Shown here: piece after piece, positions 1 through 5,318 of the stretch
How positions within the stretch are numbered: the stretch's first letter is position 1
Layout of the letters: every line of letters starts with the position of its first letter
NCBI GenBank assembly: GCA_964598235.1
Contig: CAZRAY010000043.1
Location: 1-15,231 of the forward strand
DNA length: 15,231 nt
Direction of reading: 5' to 3'
Origin: UBA652 sp964598235
GTDB lineage: Bacteria > Pseudomonadota > Gammaproteobacteria > Nitrosococcales > Methylophagaceae
Notes under the pieces: generated by a model
The model's input: the letters and a program-made list of their open reading frames with translations, nothing else
What the model was told of the DNA's origin: nothing
Databases searched by the model: none
Translations under genes and position numbers: made by a program

Positions 1-70
1 TTAGAAAACCACTGAAAAACAGCTAAAAAAGCACCCGTTTTTGCCATTAACTCTGGATTGTTGATTTTTT

Positions 71-100
71 TTGTTGGGGTGCGTGCCTTACCCCAACCTA
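71..100. repeat. Short palindromic repeat (REP-like)
   Basis: Perfect inverted repeat: GTTGGGGT at 73-80 pairs with ACCCCAAC at 90-97 around a 9-base loop. It lies in non-coding DNA downstream of rnd. From memory, hairpins of this kind (TAGGTTGGGGT...ACCCCAACA on the other strand) are dispersed in many unrelated bacterial genomes; I cannot confirm its copy number here. There is no T-run directly after either arm, so it is not an obvious terminator for a gene to the left. Confidence 0.6.
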
Positions 101-132
101 CCAAGATCGGGAATACGGTTAATTTTGTACTT

Positions 133-273
133 TGTCATCTCGACCGCTCCATGCATCCTTGCATCGCGGCATTTGTGCTTCCTGCACTTCACCGGTAGTG
201 GAGAGATCTTGGTTTTATGCTTAAGATCCCTCCACTACGGTCGGGATGACAGGCTATTTGAGGTCGGGATGAC
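133..273. repeat. Nested palindromic intergenic repeat next to the rnd stop codon
   Basis: A 16-base stem (195-210 with 223-238, one mismatch, 12-base loop) lies inside an outer inverted repeat (133-146 with about 238-251, one mismatch). A third partial copy of the outer arm, GGTCGGGATGAC, follows at 262-273 and ends two bases before the rnd stop codon. The rest of 1-275 shows no convincing gene. The element is probably transcribed as the 3' end of the moaB-grx-rnd mRNA and may act as its processing or stability hairpin; that role is inferred. Confidence 0.65.
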
Positions 274-275
274 GG

Positions 276-1418
276 TTAGCTAATATTTATTTTACCATTG
301 CTGATGGATAGTTGATCATCGCCGTCTAAAAAAGCTTTGAGTTTGCTACCGATGATGTCATGGCGCCAGCCTTGTAGTAGGGGAATATTGGTTTCGCCGA
401 TAACGAGTTTGTCGATGTCTTTTCTGGTGGCGATGGCGGCGGGGGAGATATTGTGTTCGCCGCTATACTTACGCAGCAAGCCCATGAGAATATCGGAGGT
501 GGCATCTTGTTCGCTGGTGAGCATTTGTGTTTTTTTGAGCACAGGCCAGCTATCTTGTGGGCTGGCTTTGGCAGTTTTGATAAGGTCTAACCAAGTATCG
601 CCATGGCGTTTGATAGCGCCTTCTTCTAGGCTGCGGATTTGTGTGAGTTGGTCTGGCGAATCGGGTTTGATGCGAGCGAGATCGAGCAGGATGTCATCTT
701 TTAAGATCCAACGGCGCGGACGATCACTGTCGATAGCGCGATTTTCGCGCCATTCGCAGAGGGTTTGCAAGATGGCGAGTTGTACGCCTTTTAACCTGCC
801 AGCGCCACGGAGTTTGCGCCAGATATTGGCGGGATCGGGGCTATATTTTGCGGGATCGGTGAGGTGGTCGAATTCTTCTTTTAGCCAGTCTGTGCGGCCT
901 TGATCAGCCAGTTCTTGCACGAGCTGGTGATACACTTGGCGCAGATAGCGCACATCATCGGCGGCATAGCTGATTTGCCCTTCGCTGAGCGGGCGACGCG
1001 CCCAGTCGGTGCGTGAATGTGCTTTATCCAAGCTGACATCGAGGCATTGTTTGACGAGGTTGGCATAGCCAATTTGTTCGCCATAGCCGAGCACCGTGGC
1101 GGCGAGTTGGGTATCGAATATGGGGGTGGGCAGGGTATCGCGCAGCAAGTGAAAGATTTCGAGATCTTGGCTGGCGGCATGGAAGACGATGGTGATGTCT
1201 TCTCGATACAGTACGTCGAGCAGCGGATCGATATTATCCAGCGCAATGGGATCAACGCAAGCAATGATATCTGCGGTGGCCACTTGAATCAGGCAAAGCT
1301 GTGGGCGATAGGTTTTTTCACGAATAAATTCGGTATCTAAGGCTATCCAATTGCTTTTGGCGAGCGTGGTGCAGAGTGTGTTGAGTTCGGCTGCGGTATC
1401 TATATAGAGTACGGTCAT
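276..1418 (-). CDS. rnd: Ribonuclease D
   Basis: A 3'-to-5' exoribonuclease that trims the 3' ends of tRNA precursors and other small stable RNAs in the cytoplasm. The 380-residue protein has the DEDDy exonuclease core: DTEF at about 28-31 (Exo I), HAASQDLEIF at about 80-89 (Exo II), and Exo III with the Tyr-x3-Asp signature (Y151, D155). An HRDC nucleic-acid-binding domain follows at about 208-288, with a second helical region after it. Length matches the family (about 375). It is the last gene of a three-gene minus-strand operon; its ATG overlaps the stop of the preceding gene by four bases, suggesting translational coupling. Identity is near certain; the exact RNA substrates are inferred from the family. 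Confidence 0.95.
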   Translation of the reverse strand: MTVLYIDTAAELNTLCTTLAKSNWIALDTEFIREKTYRPQLCLIQVATADIIACVDPIALDNIDPLLDVLYREDITIVFHAASQDLEIFHLLRDTLPTPIFDTQLAATVLGYGEQIGYANLVKQCLDVSLDKAHSRTDWARRPLSEGQISYAADDVRYLRQVYHQLVQELADQGRTDWLKEEFDHLTDPAKYSPDPANIWRKLRGAGRLKGVQLAILQTLCEWRENRAIDSDRPRRWILKDDILLDLARIKPDSPDQLTQIRSLEEGAIKRHGDTWLDLIKTAKASPQDSWPVLKKTQMLTSEQDATSDILMGLLRKYSGEHNISPAAIATRKDIDKLVIGETNIPLLQGWRHDIIGSKLKAFLDGDDQLSISNGKINIS

Positions 1419-1636
1419 GCGTTTTCACTTATAAATTGGGTTAATTTGGCTTCGGTAAATGGCCAATCGAGGGTGTTGCCACTTTTGGCTGCCACCACGG
1501 GGATGCGGATGCCATATTCTGCAACAAGCGCATCATTATCACCGATTTCAGTGGCGATGTAATCTTGATTGATACTATGCAGTAATTCAGCTGCTTGGTC
1601 GCAGAGGTGGCAGCCAGCAGTAACGTATAAAATCAC
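1415..1636 (-). CDS. Glutaredoxin-like (DUF836 type) thioredoxin-fold protein
   Basis: A 73-residue protein beginning MILYVTAGCHLCDQAAELL. The Cys9-x-x-Cys12 pair follows the first beta strand, as in thioredoxin-fold oxidoreductases, and a cis-Pro candidate sits in RIPVV at about 44-48. This fits the small DUF836/glutaredoxin-like family. The substrate is unknown; members are often annotated only as glutaredoxin family proteins. The gene sits between moaB and rnd with ATGA overlaps on both sides (1633-1636 and 1415-1418), so all three are surely co-transcribed. Nothing in the sequence links it functionally to RNase D or molybdenum cofactor synthesis. Confidence 0.8.
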   Translation of the reverse strand: MILYVTAGCHLCDQAAELLHSINQDYIATEIGDNDALVAEYGIRIPVVAAKSGNTLDWPFTEAKLTQFISENA

Positions 1637-2148
1637 TTTTCTAGCAACCGAGGCATCAGTTCGACAAAATTGCAGGGACGATGGCGAATATCGAGCTGGT
1701 CTTTGAGAATATCATCCCAGCCTGTTTTGCAGGCGCCTGAGGAACCCGGTAGGCAGAAGATATAGGTGCCATTCGCAACACCGGCAATGGCGCGAGATTG
1801 AACGGTGGAGGTTTTAATCGTTTGATAAGAAATCTGACGGAAAAGCTCACCAAAGCCGACAATTTCTTTATCGAGCAAAACATTTACCGCTTCGGGTGTG
1901 CCATCTCTACCGGTTACGCCGGTGCCGCCAGTGGTGATAATAGCTTGAATATCGGGGTTGGCAATCCATTGGGAGAGCATCGCGCGGATTTGGTAAATAT
2001 CATCACGCACGATTTGCTGATCAGCAAGCTTATGGCCCGCGTCGAGCACACGTTCACGTAATACTTGGCCAGAGGTGTCATCATCAACGGTGCGCGAATC
2101 AGAGATGGTGAGTAGCGCAATATTAACGGGGATGAAGGATGTTGCCAT
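1633..2148 (-). CDS. moaB: Molybdenum cofactor biosynthesis protein B (MoaB/MogA family)
   Basis: 171 residues, very close to E. coli MoaB (170) along the whole length. Visible are the TTGGTG glycine loop at about 72-77, GTPEA at about 83-87, the SRAIAGVANGT stretch and LPGS at about 133-136, which form the molybdopterin-binding site in the MoaB/MogA fold. The MogA/MoaB family adenylates molybdopterin before molybdenum insertion; E. coli MoaB itself has an unclear role because MogA does that job there. No other molybdopterin gene is nearby. The start has a weak GGA at a usable distance. It heads the minus-strand operon and is divergent from the OmpA-type lipoprotein gene. Confidence 0.92.
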   Translation of the reverse strand: MATSFIPVNIALLTISDSRTVDDDTSGQVLRERVLDAGHKLADQQIVRDDIYQIRAMLSQWIANPDIQAIITTGGTGVTGRDGTPEAVNVLLDKEIVGFGELFRQISYQTIKTSTVQSRAIAGVANGTYIFCLPGSSGACKTGWDDILKDQLDIRHRPCNFVELMPRLLEK

Positions 2149-2224
2149 AGTTTAATTCCAATTTCTTAACATCGATAAATATCGAAAAAAGGGTGTCCTA
2201 TCTGTAGAGAGGGTTATTCAGCCT

Positions 2225-2248
2225 ATGTTCATTTTGTTATGCGAACAT
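2225..2248. promoter_or_regulatory. Inverted repeat in the moaB / lipoprotein divergent region
   Basis: ATGTTC at 2225-2230 and GAACAT at 2243-2248 form a perfect 6-base inverted repeat with a 12-base spacer, in the 173-base gap between two divergent genes. The spacing would suit a dimeric regulator. A second small palindrome, CGATA-AA-TATCG, lies at 2173-2184. I could not define a convincing sigma-70 promoter for either gene, so operator function is only a possibility. Confidence 0.3.
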
Positions 2249-2321
2249 GGGAACAACACAACAATTATTAAATGGTTTTAAAGACAAGTATAGCCATTGG
2301 TTTAAGTAAGAGGAAATAATA

Positions 2322-3008
2322 ATGAGAAAATTAATTTTAGTCGTTGCTATCGCAGCCACATTAACAGCGTGTGTGACAGCAGATGATCCGAATAGACGAT
2401 TGAAAGCGGGGGCTGCGGTGGGTGCAGTAGTCGGCGCAGTGATTGGGCATGCGGTTGATAACGATAAAGGTGGATTGTTAACAGGCGCTGCGGTAGGCGC
2501 AGCTGCAGGTGCGGGCGTGGGTTATTACATGGATAACCAGCAAAAAGAGATGGAAGCGGTATTAGCAGAGGAACAAGCTAACCATGATTTAGAAGTGCAA
2601 CGCTTAGAAGATGAGACCTTGAAGATTGATATATCAAACGAGGTGTCTTTTGATTTTAATAGCAGCGCATTGAAGCCAGCCTTCCTTGCAACGCTTGATA
2701 AAGTGGCCGGTATTTTAGAGCGATATCCGCATACGGTGATTCATGTGGTTGGACATACTGATAGTGTTGGCTCGGAAGCGTATAATATGACGCTTTCAAG
2801 ACAACGCGCAGAATCAGTGGTTAGTTATTTTACTGCTCAGGGCATTGCGGCATCGCGACTCGTTACATTGGGTCGGGGTGAATTAGCGCCGAGAGCAACA
2901 AATGATACCGAAGCGGGTCGTCAATTAAATCGACGAGTAGAAATTTATGTCAAACCGATTGTCGAAGGACAAGAATCATCAGCATACCAAACGCCGACAG
3001 GCTACTAA
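2322..3008 (+). CDS. OmpA-family outer-membrane lipoprotein with glycine-zipper segment (YiaD-like)
   Basis: 228 residues. A lipoprotein signal peptide ends in the lipobox LTAC, with the acylated Cys at residue 17. Residues about 28-68 are a Gly/Ala-rich glycine-zipper segment of two repeats (GAAVGAVVGAVIG and GAAVGAAAGAGVG) that could insert in or pack on a membrane. A charged, probably helical stretch at about 70-100 leads to a C-terminal OmpA-like peptidoglycan-binding domain (about 108-217) with GHTDSVG, LSRQRAESV and GRQLNRRVEI. The overall plan matches E. coli YiaD, so it likely anchors the outer membrane to peptidoglycan. AGGA at 2311-2314 sits seven bases before the ATG. The 3' end overlaps rlmB. 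Confidence 0.9.
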   Translation: MRKLILVVAIAATLTACVTADDPNRRLKAGAAVGAVVGAVIGHAVDNDKGGLLTGAAVGAAAGAGVGYYMDNQQKEMEAVLAEEQANHDLEVQRLEDETLKIDISNEVSFDFNSSALKPAFLATLDKVAGILERYPHTVIHVVGHTDSVGSEAYNMTLSRQRAESVVSYFTAQGIAASRLVTLGRGELAPRATNDTEAGRQLNRRVEIYVKPIVEGQESSAYQTPTGY

Positions 3009-3768
3009 ATCTGAGCGCAACGCCAATGTTCGAAGTGATTTAATTTTTGGGTTTCACGCTATTCAGGCTGCTTTAGAGCTGCCTGATACGCGTGTGCTTG
3101 AAATCTGGCTAGCGCAAGGGCGACAAGATGCGCGGGCGACAGACATGTTGGCTGCGGCTGAAACACAACAAATCCGAGTACAGCAGATTGAACGGCAAGA
3201 ATTAGATGATATGTTGCCGGAAGCGCAACACCAGGGTGTGATTGCGCGTTGTCGACCGTTGGCGGCGGGGGATGAAGTTCAATTGTTCCAAGTATTAGAC
3301 GCGCTGGATGTACCACCCTTTTTATTGATTTTAGATGGAGTGCAAGATCCGCATAATTTAGGTGCCTGTTTGCGGACAGCAGAAGCCGCCGGCGTACATG
3401 CCGTGATTGCGCCGAAGGATCGGGCGACGGGCTTAACGAATACGGTTTTAAAAGTATCAAGTGGTGCAGCGGAGCGCTTGCCATTTATTCAAGTGACTAA
3501 TTTGGCGCGCGTTTTGCGCGAATTGCAAGATCGCGGCATTTGGATCGTGGGTACTTCTGGCGATAGTGAAGGACCGGTGTTTGATGCCAGTTTAACGGGG
3601 CCATTGGCCATTGTATTAGGCGCGGAAGGGCGCGGTATACGGCGTTTAACACGAGAGCATTGCGATCATGTGGTGGATATTCCGATGCAGGGTGGTGCAG
3701 AGAGTTTGAATGTGTCGGTGGCGGCGGGTGTGTGTTTATTTGAAGCAGTAAGGCAACGCGGTTTGTGA
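2947..3768 (+). CDS. rlmB: 23S rRNA 2'-O-ribose methyltransferase RlmB (Gm2251)
   Basis: A SPOUT-class (TrmH-type) enzyme that methylates the 2'-O of G2251 in the peptidyl-transferase P loop of 23S rRNA using S-adenosylmethionine. The substrate-binding N domain (about 32-107) is followed by the knotted catalytic domain. Its motifs are DPHNLGACLRTAEAAG at about 134-149 (Asn137), GAEGRG at 225-230, IPMQ at 245-248 and SLNVSVA at 253-259. At 273 residues it is about 30 longer than E. coli RlmB. The extra N-terminus is basic, and its codons lie inside the upstream lipoprotein gene (62-base overlap). No ATG, GTG or TTG exists in frame between 2962 and the conserved LIFGFHAIQ, so the start must be 2947 (ATG) or 2959 (TTG). 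Confidence 0.94.
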   Translation: MSNRLSKDKNHQHTKRRQATKSERNANVRSDLIFGFHAIQAALELPDTRVLEIWLAQGRQDARATDMLAAAETQQIRVQQIERQELDDMLPEAQHQGVIARCRPLAAGDEVQLFQVLDALDVPPFLLILDGVQDPHNLGACLRTAEAAGVHAVIAPKDRATGLTNTVLKVSSGAAERLPFIQVTNLARVLRELQDRGIWIVGTSGDSEGPVFDASLTGPLAIVLGAEGRGIRRLTREHCDHVVDIPMQGGAESLNVSVAAGVCLFEAVRQRGL

Positions 3769-3792
3769 TCAGAGTTTAAAGTAACGTATAAT
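3763..3792 (+). promoter_or_regulatory. Sigma-70 promoter of the rpsF operon
   Basis: A perfect TATAAT -10 box lies at 3787-3792. TTGTGA at 3763-3768 is 18 bases upstream as the -35 box and covers the rlmB stop codon. Transcription would start near 3799, giving a leader of about 97 bases before the rpsF start. Confidence 0.7.
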
Positions 3793-3798
3793 TGCGGA

Positions 3799-3836
3799 TT
3801 ACCCGTCGTTCTATTCGGTAGTGCGGCTAAGGGTAA
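3799..3836 (+). promoter_or_regulatory. 5' stem-loop of the rpsF leader
   Basis: TTACCC at 3799-3804 pairs with GGGTAA at 3831-3836. The stem continues as 3805-3809 with 3823-3827 (including G-U pairs), then CTA/TAG around a TTCGG loop, leaving a three-base TAA bulge at 3828-3830. It starts at about the predicted transcription start, so it probably protects the 5' end of the mRNA and is a separate domain from the S6:S18-type structure that follows. Confidence 0.5.
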
Positions 3837-3838
3837 AA

Positions 3839-3888
3839 CTCCTTGCTTCGACAAACTATTTTGATGAAGCTTTTTAATCCGTAAGGAG
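3839..3888 (+). promoter_or_regulatory. S6:S18 leader motif sequestering the rpsF ribosome binding site
   Basis: Two stacked helices can be read directly. CTCCTT at 3839-3844 pairs perfectly with AAGGAG at 3883-3888, which is the rpsF Shine-Dalgarno. GCTTC at 3845-3849 pairs with GAAGC at 3866-3870. The 3' strand carries a 12-base bulge (3871-3882) ending in CCG at 3879-3881. Two helices separated by a bulge with a CCG triplet is the architecture described for the S6:S18-binding leader of rpsF mRNAs, where the protein pair binds a mimic of its 16S rRNA site and blocks translation. Excess bS6:bS18 would then stabilise the closed form here. The match is by structure and position; I could not run a covariance model. 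Confidence 0.72.
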
Positions 3889-3895
3889 ATGTTAA

Positions 3896-4255
3896 TTGAG
3901 ACATTATGAAATCGTGTTTCTGGTCCACCCTGATCAGAGTGAACAAGTGCCTGCTATGGTTGAAAAATACCAGCAGATGTTAACCAGCGACGGCGGTAAA
4001 ATACACCGTTTTGAAGACTGGGGACGTCGTCAACTGGCTTATCCAATCAATAAAGTACACAAAGCACACTATGTGATGATCAACGTCGAATGTGATGTTG
4101 CACAACTGAACGAAGTGACCACTGCTTTCCGTTTCAACGATGCGGTTATCCGTAGTCTTGTTGTGAACTGTGATGAGGCGATTACTGAGCCTTCGCCGCA
4201 AATGCGCAAAGATGACGAAAAACCAAGCAGATTTGCTGACAAAGGGAGAGGATAA
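3896..4255 (+). CDS. rpsF: 30S ribosomal protein bS6 (TTG start)
   Basis: 119 residues, MRHYEIVFLVHPDQSEQVP onward, nearly identical in its first 100 residues to E. coli bS6, including EDWGRRQLAYPINK and FRFNDAVIRSLV. It binds the central domain of 16S rRNA as a heterodimer with bS18. The start codon is TTG at 3896, fixed by the invariant N-terminus and by AAGGAG at 3883-3888 seven bases upstream; no ATG or GTG fits. The C-terminal tail is charged and slightly shorter than in E. coli, and I see no run of glutamates. First gene of rpsF-rpsR-rplI; translation is probably controlled by the leader hairpin that covers the Shine-Dalgarno. Confidence 0.97.
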   Translation: MRHYEIVFLVHPDQSEQVPAMVEKYQQMLTSDGGKIHRFEDWGRRQLAYPINKVHKAHYVMINVECDVAQLNEVTTAFRFNDAVIRSLVVNCDEAITEPSPQMRKDDEKPSRFADKGRG

Positions 4256-4259
4256 GAAG

Positions 4260-4487
4260 ATGGCACGTTTTTTTAGACGCAGAAAGTTTTGTCGTTTTAC
4301 GGCAGAAAATGTAAAACAAATCGATTATAAAGATATTACCTTGTTGAAAAACTACGTTACTGAAACAGGTAAAATCGTACCAAGCCGTATTACTGGCACT
4401 AAGGCGCGTTATCAGCGTCAGCTAGCGACTTGTGTGAAGCGTGCGCGCTATTTAGCGTTGCTTCCTTATTGCGATATGCATAAATAA
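4260..4487 (+). CDS. rpsR: 30S ribosomal protein bS18
   Basis: 75 residues, MARFFRRRKFCRFTAENV..., the full length of E. coli bS18, with the conserved IDYKDI, LLKNYVTETGKIVPSRITGT and RQLATCVKRARYLALLPY segments. It binds 16S rRNA together with bS6. An open frame continues upstream to 4170, but the ATG at 4260 is set by the family N-terminus and by the purine-rich GGGAGAGG/AAGAAG just ahead. Only four bases separate it from the rpsF stop codon. In E. coli and many relatives priB lies in this gap; here there is no room for it. Confidence 0.97.
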   Translation: MARFFRRRKFCRFTAENVKQIDYKDITLLKNYVTETGKIVPSRITGTKARYQRQLATCVKRARYLALLPYCDMHK

Positions 4488-4500
4488 TAGGGGATAGACA

Positions 4501-5049
4501 ATGCAAGTTATTTTATTAGAAAAAATGCAAAAATTGGGTGATCTCGGTGATGAAGTTGCCGTGAAATCTGGCTTCGGTCGTAATTTCTTGATCCCACAAG
4601 GCAAGGCATTAACAGCGAACAAAGCAAACCGCGAAGTGTTTGAAACACGTCGTGTTGAATTAGAAGCGGCAGCAGCAGATGCATTAACATCAGCACAAGG
4701 CCGGATGAAGAAGGTTGAAGCAGCAGGCGATCTCGCATTGCTTGCGAATGCGGGTATTGAAGGTAAATTGTTTGGTTCAATTGGTGCGCAAGATATTGCG
4801 GATGCATTGAATGAAAAAGGCGCCGATGTACAACGCAGCGAAGTGCGTTTACCAACCGGCGCATTACGTCATACAGGCGAATATGAAATTGATATTCAAA
4901 TGCATGCCGATGTTGTGGGTATCGTGAAACTAAACATCTCTTCAGAAGCGGAGCTTGAAGCAAAAGCAGCAGCAGTAGAAGCGAAAAAAGCGAAAGCGAA
5001 AGCATTAGCTGAAGCAGAGAAAATCGCAAAAGAACAAGACGACGAATAA
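4501..5049 (+). CDS. rplI: 50S ribosomal protein bL9 with extended C-terminus
   Basis: 182 residues against 149 in E. coli. The N domain (MQVILLEKMQKLGDLGDEVAVKSGFGRNFLIPQGKA) binds 23S rRNA. A long connecting helix at about 42-75 leads to the C domain, with GKLFGSIGAQDIADAL and SEVRLPTGALRHTGEYEI. E. coli bL9 ends at a point matching about residue 151 here. The remaining roughly 31 residues are almost only Ala, Lys and Glu and should form a solvent-exposed helix. AGGGGA upstream is a good ribosome binding site. The last codons can pair with DNA just beyond the stop codon (see the hairpin at 5036-5070). Confidence 0.95.
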   Translation: MQVILLEKMQKLGDLGDEVAVKSGFGRNFLIPQGKALTANKANREVFETRRVELEAAAADALTSAQGRMKKVEAAGDLALLANAGIEGKLFGSIGAQDIADALNEKGADVQRSEVRLPTGALRHTGEYEIDIQMHADVVGIVKLNISSEAELEAKAAAVEAKKAKAKALAEAEKIAKEQDDE

Positions 5050-5070
5050 AACTTATTCACGCGTCGTCTT
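5036..5070 (+). terminator. Hairpin spanning the rplI stop codon
   Basis: AAGACGACG at 5036-5044, the last bL9 codons, is a perfect 9-base complement of CGTCGTCTT at 5062-5070. The stem can extend with AATAA/TTATT, with the stop codon on the inside. Only TTT follows, so termination would be weak; it may instead stabilise the mRNA end. Its 3' arm belongs to the palindromic element at 5054-5184. Confidence 0.4.
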
Positions 5071-5184
5071 TAAGTACACTAGGCCTGCGTTAAGAATTAT
5101 CTCAAAATGCCCACGTACTCGTTGTACATTGCGCTTTTTCGACAATTCTCGCCTTGTCCTAGCGAAAAATACTTAGCGTGAATA
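5054..5184. repeat. Palindromic miniature element, copy A (9-base terminal inverted repeats)
   Basis: TATTCACGC at 5054-5062 and GCGTGAATA at 5176-5184 are perfect terminal inverted repeats of a 131-base imperfect palindrome. Internal symmetry includes TTTTTCG/CGAAAAA (5135-5141 with 5163-5169) plus ACAA/TTGT inside it, and GTAC/GTAC near the centre (5115-5127). It encodes nothing. Its reverse complement aligns along its length with the element at 10632-10770, by eye at about three quarters of positions. This makes it a repeat family of MITE or ERIC-like architecture. It starts four bases after the rplI stop codon; I see no clear target-site duplication. Confidence 0.75.
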
Positions 5185-5215
5185 TAGTTTTATAGTATTA
5201 AATTTAGTTCTTAAG

Positions 5216-5254
5216 AAAGGCATGGTATTCGATCAGAATATCGTGCCTTTTTTT
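5216..5254 (+). terminator. Rho-independent terminator of the rpsF-rpsR-rplI operon
   Basis: A 15-base stem (5216-5230 with 5236-5250, two G-U pairs, loop GATCA) is followed immediately by a run of T to 5254. It lies 167 bases after rplI, past the palindromic element, and upstream of the dnaB promoter. Confidence 0.9.
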
Positions 5255-5266
5255 GTGGGCGCGACA

Positions 5267-5275
5267 TGATATGAT
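5267..5275 (+). promoter_or_regulatory. Candidate extended -10 promoter of the dnaB operon
   Basis: TGA-TATGAT at 5267-5275 fits an extended -10 element. No good -35 box is present at the right distance because that region is the T-run of the preceding terminator. Transcription would start near 5282, about 37 bases before the dnaB start. This is the only promoter-like site between the terminator and dnaB. Confidence 0.5.
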
Positions 5276-5318
5276 CACCCTCTACTTTGAAAATTAATAT
5301 GGTAAGAGAAAACAAATA

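Noticed and set aside
71..283. Plus-strand open frame of 70 codons in the left gap
   Set aside because: It is built almost wholly from the palindromic repeats, starts with TTG without a ribosome binding site, and gives no recognisable protein.
337..903. 188-codon plus-strand frame opposite rnd
   Set aside because: Antisense shadow of a clearly conserved RNase D; composition is that of complementary codons and no domain is visible.
4170..4259. Longer bS18 start
   Set aside because: The added 30 residues overlap the end of rpsF in another frame and are absent from all bS18 proteins I know; the ATG at 4260 gives the exact family N-terminus.
4508..5029. 173-codon minus-strand Leu-rich frame opposite rplI
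   Set aside because: The poly-Leu character is the complement of the Ala/Lys/Glu-rich bL9 tail; no start signal or homology.
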